In this document: positions 23,149 through 29,425 of the stretch, one piece after another | Layout of the letters: every line of letters begins with the position of its first letter | Position numbering within the stretch: the first letter of the stretch is position 1 | Source: CAYQZD01 sp964421875 | GTDB taxonomy: Bacteria; Electryoneota; Tariuqbacteria; Tariuqbacterales; Tariuqbacteraceae | NCBI GenBank assembly: GCA_964421875.1 | Contig: CAYQZD010000044.1 | Location: 1 to 29,425 of the forward strand | Length of the DNA: 29,425 nt | Direction of reading: 5' to 3' | Program-made: the position numbers and the translations under genes | The notes under the pieces: generated by a model | Seen by the model: the letters and a program-made list of their open reading frames with translations, nothing else | What the model was told of the DNA's origin: nothing | Databases searched by the model: none

Positions 23149-23233
23149 TGTCATTGCGAACGAAGTGAAGCAATCTTTAAACTATTATATAACAAATAGA
23201 TTGCTTCGTCGCTTCGCTTCCTCGCAATGACAA
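23149..23233. repeat. Long imperfect hairpin repeat
   Basis: The left arm TGTCATTGCGAACGAAG...AAGCAATCT and the right arm AGATTGCTTCG...TCGCAATGACA pair over about 25-30 bp around an AT-rich loop. A single arm with the same sequence occurs at 8008-8036, so it is a dispersed MITE- or REP-like element. It lies between leuC and the 23257 lipoprotein and could also end transcripts. Confidence 0.85.
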
Positions 23234-23256
23234 TTTCTAAGTTTTTTTAACAAGAA

Positions 23257-23622
23257 CTAATTAGTGAATTCCACCACATCGGCGGTGATGGTGACAGTGG
23301 ACTTGCTGACAATGAAATATGTTACCAGGGACACATCCTGAGTGACGTTGACAAAGGAATAGCTCCTGCTGCCTGTCGACACTTTCATCCTGATATCGTT
23401 CATCGCGCGCTTGTAAAGCTCGCTGTCCCCTAAAGGTATCACATTCAGAAAATACCAGGCGCTGGCGCTGCCGGTGACTCCGGTCTGAATCACCTTGTAA
23501 TTGCTCTGGTTAAGCTGAGTCTGGGTCTCAGCGATACTGGGATACATCCCAATGGTCGAACCGCAGCCGCAGATTATCGCAGCGAGTGTGAGAATTGAAA
23601 AGATAGTGATGGTTCGTTTCAT
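23257..23622 (-). CDS. Small lipoprotein, function unknown
   Basis: Protein of 121 residues with a lipoprotein signal (LTLAAIICGC, Cys20 in the lipobox). The mature part contains NYKVIQTGVTGSASAWYFLNVIPLG, ELYKRAMNDIRMKV and SFVNVTQDVS. These resemble small lipoproteins of the TRL/DUF6567 kind found in Bacteroidetes-like genomes; this likeness is from memory. Attached to a membrane facing the periplasm. Start ATG has GAGAGGTAA about seven bases upstream. Confidence 0.72.
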   Translation of the reverse strand: MKRTITIFSILTLAAIICGCGSTIGMYPSIAETQTQLNQSNYKVIQTGVTGSASAWYFLNVIPLGDSELYKRAMNDIRMKVSTGSRSYSFVNVTQDVSLVTYFIVSKSTVTITADVVEFTN

Positions 23623-23802
23623 CTTCGGTTACCTCTCGTTAGAATCAATGAATGAGTTTTATATTTTCCAAACAGGTGGTTATGGTGAAGATACGATCGT
23701 GCGTTTTTCCGGTATTATTGGTACTCTACAGATTCGCCGGATTAGTCGCATTGAAAATAACTAAATTCAGGTTAAGGGACTCTTTGAACCTGTTTCTTCC
23801 TC

Positions 23803-24471
23803 CTACCTGATATAACTGATAAAATCGATTGACGCGGTAGCGGAATAAAACGCGTCAGCCGGTTTACGCGCCGGATACCAATTCGGCAGATTCTCCTCGT
23901 TCAGTTTCCGGCACTCGATTCGGAAATTGACCGCAATGTCCTTCCGCAGGGGAACCTTCATCCCCAAACACAGATACAGCCCGGATATATTCGCATGATA
24001 ACCTTTCTCAAGTTTATACGCTCCCTGCACTAAACCGGGAACATTGACATAGTGCATCTCTTCATTCAGGAATTTCCGGCCATACATCCCACCGCCTATG
24101 CCCCAATACAAGTCGCAGCTAAGGAAAGGATTAAAAGGAGCTTCTCCTAAAAACACTAATTCAACGCTTTTATAGGTTAATGTGTGGTCGGTATCCGTAT
24201 GAGCATAGATTTCACCGATTTCATTCACCCAATCGTGACTACTCTCACCGGTAAAACGGTGGTATGAGACAATCAGCTCAAACGAATAGGGATGCGTCCA
24301 CCGTTTCAAAGGAAGCCGCAGTGAACCGGAATAGCCCTTGTCGAATAAAAAGTCGAGATCGCCGGAATAGACTATTACTCCCCCGGCAGTCTCTTGCGCC
24401 CTGGAGACATTACTGGCGAGAGAAGCAAATACCAAGACACTAACAAGCGTTAAAAGTATATATCTTCTCAT
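23803..24471 (-). CDS. Exported outer-membrane-type beta-barrel protein
   Basis: Protein of 222 residues with a signal peptide (LLTLVSVLVFASLASNVSRAQ). The rest shows alternating beta strands such as SLRLPLKRW, YSFELIVSYHRF, LYWGIGGGMYGR, GLYLCLGMKVPL and IAVNFRIECR, ending TASIDFISYIR. This is the layout of a small outer-membrane barrel, similar in style to the 8135 protein. No function can be given. The ATG has AAGGAG six bases upstream. It follows the dehydrogenase gene on the same strand with only 13 bp between. Confidence 0.7.
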   Translation of the reverse strand: MRRYILLTLVSVLVFASLASNVSRAQETAGGVIVYSGDLDFLFDKGYSGSLRLPLKRWTHPYSFELIVSYHRFTGESSHDWVNEIGEIYAHTDTDHTLTYKSVELVFLGEAPFNPFLSCDLYWGIGGGMYGRKFLNEEMHYVNVPGLVQGAYKLEKGYHANISGLYLCLGMKVPLRKDIAVNFRIECRKLNEENLPNWYPARKPADAFYSATASIDFISYIR

Positions 24472-24484
24472 AAAAGCTCCTTTT

Positions 24485-25534
24485 TCAACTCAATAGTGTT
24501 TTCACTATGTAATCCCCAGTTGCCTTCGTCCCCAGCTTCCCGCCCAAATCCCGCGGGACATTGCCCGTCTTGACCGCCTGAATCACCGCCTCTTCAATCC
24601 GCCGGTGCCATTCCGGCCATCCCAAAAACTCCAGCATCATCCCCACCGTGACAATCGCCGCTAAGGGATTTGCCACGTCCTGTCCGTGGTACTTTGGAGC
24701 GCTGCCGTGCACCGGCTCGAAGAGCGAAGTCCGCCCCGGGTGGAGGTTTCCCGACCCCGCTAATCCCATCCCCCCGCAGAGCTGAGCCCCCATATCGGTC
24801 ACAATGTCCCCGAACATATTGCAGGTCACAATCACTTCGAACTGTTCGGGCCGTTTCACCATCTGCATCAGCAAAGCATCGATATACCAGTGCTGCTTGT
24901 CGATATCGGAGTATTCCTCCCCCACTTCGTAGAACGCCCGCTGCCACAAATCCCCTTCATAACGCATCGCGTTCGACTTGTCGGACATCGTCACCCGCTT
25001 CCGGCCGGTTTGACGGGCGAACTCGAAGGCGTAGCGGATAATGCGCTCCACTCCCTTGCGGGTGTTTATCGAAGTCTGCACCGCCACCTCGTCCGGAGTC
25101 CCTTTCTTCAATATGCCGCCGGTGCCGGCGTAAAGCCCCTCGGTGTTTTCCCGGAACACTACGAAATCGACATCCTCCAGCGTCTTGCCTTTCAAAGGAC
25201 ATAAACGCTCGTCATAGAGCCTCACCGGACGGTAGTTCACATAGAGGTCGAGCTTGAACCGCAGACCTAAGAGTATATCCTTGGCGTGCCGCATATCCGG
25301 CACTCGAGGGTCGCCTACCGCCCCGATGAATATGGCGTCGTAGTTATCCCGAAAATTCGCCACTTCCTCATCCGGGAGTGTGACACCGGTGGCAAGGTAT
25401 TTATCCGCGCCGTAATCGAATAAGTCCCATTTGATGTCCGCGCCGGCGGATTTAGCCGCCTCCATTACTTTAAGCGCTTCATCGGTGACATCGATGCCGA
25501 TTCCGTCCCCCGGTATGACCGCAATTTCTTTCAT
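24485..25534 (-). CDS. Isocitrate/isopropylmalate dehydrogenase family protein
   Basis: Beta-decarboxylating dehydrogenase of 349 residues. It has VIPGDGIGIDV at the start, LRFKLDLYVNYRPV with the substrate arginines, FRENTEGLYAG, and TCNMFGDIVTDMGAQLCGG with the metal-binding aspartates. The substrate-loop RENTEGLY is not the classical LeuB RELTGGIY. The cofactor segment HGSAPKYHGQDVANP carries Lys-Tyr where E. coli NADP-isocitrate dehydrogenase has Lys344-Tyr345; LeuB and NAD enzymes typically have Asp-Ile there. This points to isocitrate- or homoisocitrate-like chemistry with NADP, though isopropylmalate cannot be ruled out. It is separated from leuC by two surface-protein genes. Confidence 0.85.
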   Translation of the reverse strand: MKEIAVIPGDGIGIDVTDEALKVMEAAKSAGADIKWDLFDYGADKYLATGVTLPDEEVANFRDNYDAIFIGAVGDPRVPDMRHAKDILLGLRFKLDLYVNYRPVRLYDERLCPLKGKTLEDVDFVVFRENTEGLYAGTGGILKKGTPDEVAVQTSINTRKGVERIIRYAFEFARQTGRKRVTMSDKSNAMRYEGDLWQRAFYEVGEEYSDIDKQHWYIDALLMQMVKRPEQFEVIVTCNMFGDIVTDMGAQLCGGMGLAGSGNLHPGRTSLFEPVHGSAPKYHGQDVANPLAAIVTVGMMLEFLGWPEWHRRIEEAVIQAVKTGNVPRDLGGKLGTKATGDYIVKTLLS

Positions 25535-25852
25535 ATCGTCTCGTTGTTTTAGTGGTATGATTTTACAGGTATGTCTGAATCAATCACAATATAATCTCTT
25601 TAGAGATATTTGTCAAGTAAAATATTGCAAATGCAACTATTTTTTACAAAAAAATTGCAGGAGCAAGCAATTTAAAAGATTAATGTAAAACTCTAACGAT
25701 TCGAAGCGAGTATGTCATTCTGGCTGCGAAGCAAGCCAGAATCTTTCTTTTTCGGAAGGATTCCGGCTGCGCCGGAATGACTTTTTCGCTTATGACTTCA
25801 GAAGGCTTTAGTGTTATGTAAAATTGTATAAATTTTCTAACTTTTTTAACCC

Positions 25853-26059
25853 TCAAAAGTTGACAATATAAAAAAAATCCATATAGTTTATAGTATGATG
25901 AACTTCAATCTCAAAATCTTCTGAAATACAAATCTGCTCCAGTGTAACTGGATTTGGTTTCTTCTCTGTTTCCGGATAGCGGTGTTGTTCCGCAGCTCTC
26001 CAAGGTATACCACATCTAAATCGCCTTTGTTTCATTTCGATAATATTCCATTGAGACAC
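25853..26059 (-). CDS. Possible small hypothetical protein
   Basis: Sixty-eight codons from an ATG with AGGTTAG a few bases upstream. The sequence is AT-rich, with no recognised domain and no known neighbours in function. It may be real, a remnant, or chance. Confidence 0.25.
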   Translation of the reverse strand: MSQWNIIEMKQRRFRCGIPWRAAEQHRYPETEKKPNPVTLEQICISEDFEIEVHHTINYMDFFYIVNF

Positions 26060-26084
26060 ATTTTTTCTAACCTGACAACAATAA

Positions 26085-26106
26085 ACCGGAGTTAAAGCGC
26101 TCCGGT
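26085..26106. promoter_or_regulatory. Hairpin in the leader of the plus-strand ORF
   Basis: ACCGGAG-TTAAAGCG-CTCCGGT, a 7-bp perfect stem lying 38 bp before the ATG at 26145. It may be a leader structure of that gene or a terminator-like remnant; no T tract follows. Confidence 0.5.
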
Positions 26107-26144
26107 AATAAATAAACCATCAATTAATGAACGGAGAATCTAAA

Positions 26145-26486
26145 ATGGAGACAATGGACAAGAAGTTGGGCGAAGTTATGGGCAAGATGGCCTTCGTGGC
26201 GATGGAGGAAATGCCCAAGCTCGTCAGCGCCTGGTGCGCCGAAAGCGGTTGACCGGGGATGGAGTCCAAGTCCTTGGACACCGGCGAATTGACCCCTGAT
26301 ATGTGGGAAGGGATGCTTCCTACTTGAGTGGCGATGGGTCTGGGGAAGGTCCTTCCCAATATGGATAAGAAGCGGGTTTACAGCTTCGCCCGGGAAATAA
26401 TCACCACGGTGATAAACGAAGGGTCACCTTATATGACTGAGGACGCTAAATCATCGCTTATGGGCAGCACTTGAAAAGAAATTTAG
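26145..26486 (+). CDS. Candidate selenoprotein with three in-frame TGA codons, unknown family
   Basis: Plus-strand frame of 113 codons ending at TAG, preceded by GGAG eight bases before the ATG and followed by its own terminator. TGA occurs in frame at codons 36, 61 and 110; there is no in-frame TAA or TAG before the end and no frameshift. Codon use is GC-rich at third positions and protein-like throughout. The product is unusually methionine-rich and helical (MGKMAFVAMEEMPKLVSAWC, RVYSFAREIITTVINEG), with Cys31 five residues before the first TGA. Each TGA is followed within 16-22 nt by a stem-loop with a G-starting loop, as in bacterial SECIS elements. TGA is a normal stop elsewhere here, so general recoding is out. 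Alternatives are UGA read as Trp in this gene (SGWPGM, PTWVAMG and STWKEI would all look natural) or a pseudogene with three TGG-to-TGA changes. I recognise no family. Confidence 0.6.
26264..26279 (+). promoter_or_regulatory. SECIS-like stem-loop after TGA 1
   Basis: GTCCAA-GTCC-TTGGAC, a 6-bp Watson-Crick stem with a loop starting GU. The first loop base is 18 nt after the TGA at 26250-26252. CCGG on both outer sides could extend the structure. Confidence 0.55.
26343..26357 (+). promoter_or_regulatory. SECIS-like stem-loop after TGA 2
   Basis: GGGAAG-GTC-CTTCCC, a 6-bp Watson-Crick stem with loop GUC. The first loop base is 22 nt after the TGA at 26325-26327. Confidence 0.55.
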
Positions 26487-26500
26487 GCCGGACTGGTCTA
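26484..26500 (+). promoter_or_regulatory. SECIS-like stem-loop after TGA 3
   Basis: TAGGCC-GGACT-GGTCTA, a 6-bp stem with one G-U pair and a GGACU loop, close to the GGUCU loop of the E. coli fdhF element. The first loop base is 16 nt after the TGA at 26472-26474, and the TAG stop forms the base of the stem. Confidence 0.5.
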
Positions 26501-26557
26501 TAATCCATTTGAAGACAATACCACGATATACATCGACAGTTAGTTTTGACTACTTTA

Positions 26558-26590
26558 CAAATCCCCTCGGTATGAGGGGATTTGTTGTTT
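26558..26590 (+). terminator. Rho-independent terminator of the plus-strand ORF
   Basis: CAAATCCCCTC-GGTAT-GAGGGGATTTG, an 11-bp perfect stem, followed by TTGTTT. It lies about 70 bp after the TAG at 26486 and marks the end of a plus-strand transcript. Confidence 0.85.
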
Positions 26591-26653
26591 ACATCGGACA
26601 ATCATCAGATCTCGCAATCCAAAGCCTATTTCCGTCGCAGATGAAATGTTTTA

Positions 26654-26690
26654 ATAAAAAAACCGGCGCTCAACGAACGCCGGTTTTATC
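26654..26690 (-). terminator. Rho-independent terminator of the malic enzyme gene
   Basis: AAAACCGGCG and CGCCGGTTTT pair in a 10-bp stem around a 9-nt loop. On the minus strand a T-rich tract (seven T, then ATT) follows. It lies about 20 bp after the malic enzyme stop. Confidence 0.9.
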
Positions 26691-26708
26691 AGCATTTTTA
26701 ATAATGTA

Positions 26709-28055
26709 CTATTCCTCCGGAGGCGGGGGAATGAATCCCTCCTTCATCAGCATCTGCGTCTCTTCCCGCGCCCGCTTGATTTTTGACGCCGCAATTTTGA
26801 AAGCCTCTTCCGGCGACAGCTTGATTCGCGCCACACCCTGCTCGATGGCTTTCTGCCCTACCGCCACCGCCTCCCGAGGGAACACTTCCCAATCTTCCAT
26901 CGTGGGCAGCAGGTACTCCGACGAAAGGCCGTGGTCCTCGGCGCACCTGGCAAGTTCCTCCGCCGCAGCGATGCACATCTCGTCGGTGATATGAGTAGCC
27001 ATCACATCCAGAGTGCCGCGGAAAATTCCGGGAAATCCCAGCGAATTGTTGACCTGGTTGGGGAAATCACTCCGTCCGGTGGCTACCACCGCAGCGCCCG
27101 CTTCTTTGGCTTCCCAGGGCCAGATTTCCGGATTTGGATTGGCGCACACGAACACTATCGGATCGCTTCCCATACCCTGAATCTGCTTCTTGGTGATGAC
27201 TCCGGGCCCCGACGCCGAAAGTGAAATCAAAACATCGGCGCCTTTAAGCGCCGTGGTAAGATTCCCTTCCAGGTTCCCGGCATTGGTTTTTTCACAAAGA
27301 TTCCACTTGACCGGCTCTTTGTACTTCAATTCAGTGCGTCCTCTGTGAAGTGTCCCCTTACTGTCAACCATAATAATCTTCCCTGGGTCCGCTCCGGCGG
27401 TCATCAACAGCCGTGAAATAGCCACATTGGAAGCTCCGGCGCCGTTCAGGATAATGGAAACATCGTGGATTTTCTTGTTCACTATCTTGAGCGCGTTAAT
27501 CAAGCCGGCTACAGTCACCGCCGCTGTGCCCTGTTGATCATCGTGCCACACCGGAACATGGCAGTCGCGGCGAAGCGTGTCCAGGATGTGGAAACACTTA
27601 GGCTTGGCTATATCCTCCAGGTTGAATCCGCCGAAAGAAGGCTGCAGGATTTTCACAGTGCGGATTATGGCTTGAGGGTCGGTAGTATCCAGACACAGTG
27701 GAAAAGCGTCCACTCCGCCCAAATATTTGAACAAAATCGCCTTCCCTTCCATCACCGGCAGACCTGCCTCGGGCCCGATGTCGCCCAGCCCCAAAACTCT
27801 GGTGCCGTCAGAAACGATGCCGATAGTGTTGGCTTTATTGGTGTGTTCGAACACCTTCTCAGGATTCTTGTGAATATCGGTGCAGGGTTCTGCGACGCCT
27901 GGAGTGTACCAAATAGCGAAATCCTCGAAATCGCGGATGATGCACTTCGGAACCACCTCTATCTTACCCCGATAGAAAGGATGCAGACGCATCGCATCCT
28001 TCGCCGGCTGGTAAGCCTTCTTTAAGAGCTCATCAACGGTCTTCTTATCTTCCAT
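26709..28055 (-). CDS. NAD(P)-dependent malic enzyme
   Basis: Oxidative decarboxylation of malate to pyruvate (or the reverse), 448 residues, full length for the compact bacterial/archaeal form. Motifs are IWYTPGVAEPC, IGIVSDGTRVLGLGDIGPEAGLPVMEGKA, LDTTDPQAIIRTV, VPVWHDDQQGTAAVTVAGL and the Rossmann stretch LNGAGASNVAISRLL, then ANPNPEIWPWEA and FPNQVNNSLGFPGIFRG. It can link a C4 acid pool to pyruvate and supply reducing power. The start ATG has GGA seven bases upstream. A clear terminator follows its stop codon. Confidence 0.95.
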   Translation of the reverse strand: MEDKKTVDELLKKAYQPAKDAMRLHPFYRGKIEVVPKCIIRDFEDFAIWYTPGVAEPCTDIHKNPEKVFEHTNKANTIGIVSDGTRVLGLGDIGPEAGLPVMEGKAILFKYLGGVDAFPLCLDTTDPQAIIRTVKILQPSFGGFNLEDIAKPKCFHILDTLRRDCHVPVWHDDQQGTAAVTVAGLINALKIVNKKIHDVSIILNGAGASNVAISRLLMTAGADPGKIIMVDSKGTLHRGRTELKYKEPVKWNLCEKTNAGNLEGNLTTALKGADVLISLSASGPGVITKKQIQGMGSDPIVFVCANPNPEIWPWEAKEAGAAVVATGRSDFPNQVNNSLGFPGIFRGTLDVMATHITDEMCIAAAEELARCAEDHGLSSEYLLPTMEDWEVFPREAVAVGQKAIEQGVARIKLSPEEAFKIAASKIKRAREETQMLMKEGFIPPPPEE

Positions 28056-28103
28056 TGTTTTTCCAATAAATATTTTTGATGTAATTTAATAATAGCTATG
28101 CCG

Positions 28104-28152
28104 CTGTCTCGCGAAAAGCTATTTCATCCAAGCTGGCGCGAGGTTGCGACAG
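28104..28152. other. Imperfect long hairpin upstream of the malic enzyme
   Basis: CTGTC-TCGCG-...-AGCT pairs with AGCT-...-CGCGA-...-GACAG with internal bulges. It lies about 50 bp upstream of the malic enzyme start, in the 221-bp gap that otherwise holds nothing I recognise. It could be a leader structure or the KamA 3' end structure. Confidence 0.4.
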
Positions 28153-28276
28153 AAATCTCTAAGAATATTCAAATGTAGAAACTGCGGTAGCACAAACTCT
28201 CGAGCTGTTATTCTCATTCTAAAGTGTGATGGATTCGATTGTGGCTTTCAATAAGGAAGTTTACGCCCAAATCCAT

Positions 28277-29395
28277 TCAATTAATAGAAATCGGCTGCTG
28301 CATCCCGTCATAATCGTCACTGAAAAAATCATCGAACCAGTATGCCTGGTCGTTCCGGGGAAATACCATAATCCTGGACTCGTCGTCAGGGTTTCGCGAA
28401 CGATGGTAACGAAGGTAAATCTTCTCTGTATCCAAACCCACGATTTCTAACTTTCCCGTAGAATGAGACATCACCAACCTTGCTCGCTTAGACAAACCGC
28501 TGAGACCCTCCCGCGCCCGGTCGAATATCTCGAAAGCCTCGCACACTGGAACGCAGTAAGTCCGGTTGCCAGCAGTGGGACGGTTGATGAAAAAGTAATA
28601 GGGAACCACCCCTACTGAGGAAAGCCGGTGCATCAGCGTGGAAAGCGTTTCAGGATTGTCGTTGACTCCCCGAAGAATAGGTGTCTGGTTGCATAAAATC
28701 GCCCCAGAATCCAGCAAGATGTATATCGCCTTCAATGACTCTTCTGTTAGTTCCTTGGGATGATTGATATGCGTAATGATGTATATCCGCTTCTCACGCA
28801 GGCTGTAACGCTTAAGCAGTTCGGGTAGTCCAGAGTCATTCAATATCCGGTATGGATTGAACACCGGCATTTTACTGCCGATGCGTATAATATTGACATG
28901 CGGAATCTCCCGCAGTCGTCGTAATATTATCCCAAGTCTCTCAGTGGACAATAAAAACGGTTCCCCCCCGGTAAGTAATACATTGTTTATCCGGGGATGC
29001 TCCCTGATGTATTTCAGACCGGGACGCACATCGTTGATAATCTCTTCATTCTCCCCCATAAAAATCCGCTTGCGGAAGCAGAAACGGCAGAAAGAACCAC
29101 AGACCTTAGTTAGTAAAAGCAGCGCTGTGTCGCGATATTTGTGCTGTATTCCCTTCGATACGTAATTAATCTCTTCTTTGCTGATATCAAGGTCGCCCCA
29201 TTCCTCCAATTCTTGCTCCGAAGGTATTATTATCCTCCTTATCGGGTCATCAGGATCGTCCCAGTCAATTAGACCTAAATAATACTCATTGGCACGGAAT
29301 TTATATCTTTCTGTTACACGGTTTAACGCGTTTCTTTCCTCAGAAGATAATTGTCCGATGCGGTTAATGTCCTGAACATACTTAACTCTATGCAT
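28277..29395 (-). CDS. KamA-family radical SAM protein (lysine 2,3-aminomutase-like)
   Basis: Radical SAM, PLP-dependent aminomutase family protein of 372 residues. The Fe-S/SAM motif is CGSFCRFCF (Cys99, Cys103, Cys106). VLLTGGEPFLL follows, then NQTPILRGVNDN, and the PLP-lysine region MSHSTGKLEIVGLD. Lysine 2,3-aminomutase makes beta-lysine; shorter relatives act on other amino acids or on elongation factor P (EpmB). At 372 residues it falls between EpmB and clostridial LAM, so the substrate is open. The ATG has GGAGG five bases upstream. It is upstream of malic enzyme on the same strand with 221 bp between. Confidence 0.9.
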   Translation of the reverse strand: MHRVKYVQDINRIGQLSSEERNALNRVTERYKFRANEYYLGLIDWDDPDDPIRRIIIPSEQELEEWGDLDISKEEINYVSKGIQHKYRDTALLLLTKVCGSFCRFCFRKRIFMGENEEIINDVRPGLKYIREHPRINNVLLTGGEPFLLSTERLGIILRRLREIPHVNIIRIGSKMPVFNPYRILNDSGLPELLKRYSLREKRIYIITHINHPKELTEESLKAIYILLDSGAILCNQTPILRGVNDNPETLSTLMHRLSSVGVVPYYFFINRPTAGNRTYCVPVCEAFEIFDRAREGLSGLSKRARLVMSHSTGKLEIVGLDTEKIYLRYHRSRNPDDESRIMVFPRNDQAYWFDDFFSDDYDGMQQPISIN

Positions 29396-29425
29396 ATTTC
29401 CTCCATCATTTAGACTACAAAACAG

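Larger units (their letters stand above)
25535..26144. other. Intergenic region with hairpin repeats and a doubtful small ORF
   Basis: About 600 bp between the dehydrogenase and the plus-strand ORF. It contains two adjacent hairpins at 25714-25780 (ATTCTGGCT...AGCCAGAAT and ATTCCGGC-TGC-GCCGGAAT), a dispersed-repeat style also seen at 7390. It also holds a possible small minus-strand gene (25853-26059) and the hairpin ACCGGAG...CTCCGGT at 26085-26106. No confident promoter is visible. Confidence 0.6.

Noticed and set aside
26120..26359. Minus-strand 79-codon ORF opposite the candidate selenoprotein
   Set aside because: It is the shadow of the plus-strand frame, which has the ribosome site, codon bias and terminator.
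26145..26486. Genome-wide recoding of TGA to Trp or Gly
   Set aside because: TGA ends several core genes here (leuC, the synthase at 15121, DUF456, the TlpA-like gene and the 24485 dehydrogenase), and TGG is used for Trp within the same ORF.

Overview
The window (about 29.4 kb) looks like a chromosomal segment of an uncultured, Gram-negative, probably anaerobic bacterium. Outer-membrane-type exported proteins and lipoproteins point to two membranes. A benzoyl-CoA reductase subunit and a BamA-type ring hydrolase point to anaerobic breakdown of aromatic compounds. I cannot name the phylum from sequence alone. TGA, TAA and TAG all serve as stops in core genes. Almost every gene lies on the minus strand; the clear exception is a small plus-strand ORF at 26145-26486. 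I saw no rRNA, tRNA or CRISPR array.

Region by region (plus-strand coordinates, genes read right to left). 1-10.9 kb: benzoyl-CoA reductase BzdN-like subunit, a HEPN-type accessory gene, dienoyl-CoA hydratase-like crotonase, thiolase, SDR reductase, a broken TIR-like gene, a 1 kb repeat-only island, two exported proteins and BamA. 10.9-13.2 kb: a mobile/accessory patch with a YgiT-type zinc-finger protein, a REP-associated tyrosine transposase (RAYT) surrounded by REP palindromes, a STAS protein and an exported protein. 13.2-19.2 kb: DUF456 membrane protein, class II CPD photolyase, a Re-citrate/homocitrate synthase-like enzyme, 3-hydroxybutyryl-CoA dehydrogenase and a second thiolase. 19.2-25.5 kb: TlpA-like lipoprotein, LeuD, MarR regulator, LeuC, two surface proteins and an isocitrate/isopropylmalate dehydrogenase. 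25.5-29.4 kb: the plus-strand ORF, malic enzyme and a KamA-family radical SAM enzyme.

How the genes fit together. BzdN, dienoyl-CoA hydratase and BamA belong to benzoyl-CoA dearomatisation, hydration and ring opening. The SDR, 3-hydroxyacyl-CoA dehydrogenase and two thiolases can carry the open-chain acyl-CoA through beta-oxidation to acetyl-CoA. The synthase, LeuCD-type hydratase, isocitrate-type dehydrogenase and malic enzyme could turn acetyl-CoA into 2-oxo acids for biosynthesis, or could instead serve leucine or lysine synthesis.

Three unusual signals stand out. (1) The ORF at 26145-26486 has three in-frame TGA codons. Each is followed, at 16-22 nt, by a 6-bp stem-loop whose loop starts with G, as expected of bacterial SECIS elements; it may be a small three-selenocysteine protein of unrecognised family. 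(2) Arrays of 7-bp (sometimes 8-bp) units begin exactly at the stop codon of about ten genes, in unrelated sequence versions. (3) Three S23-type four-helix-bundle genes each sit between inverted arrays of these units, a layout resembling 23S rRNA intervening sequences but placed between protein genes. REP palindromes carrying a GTAG end, plus a full-length RAYT, form a separate repeat system.
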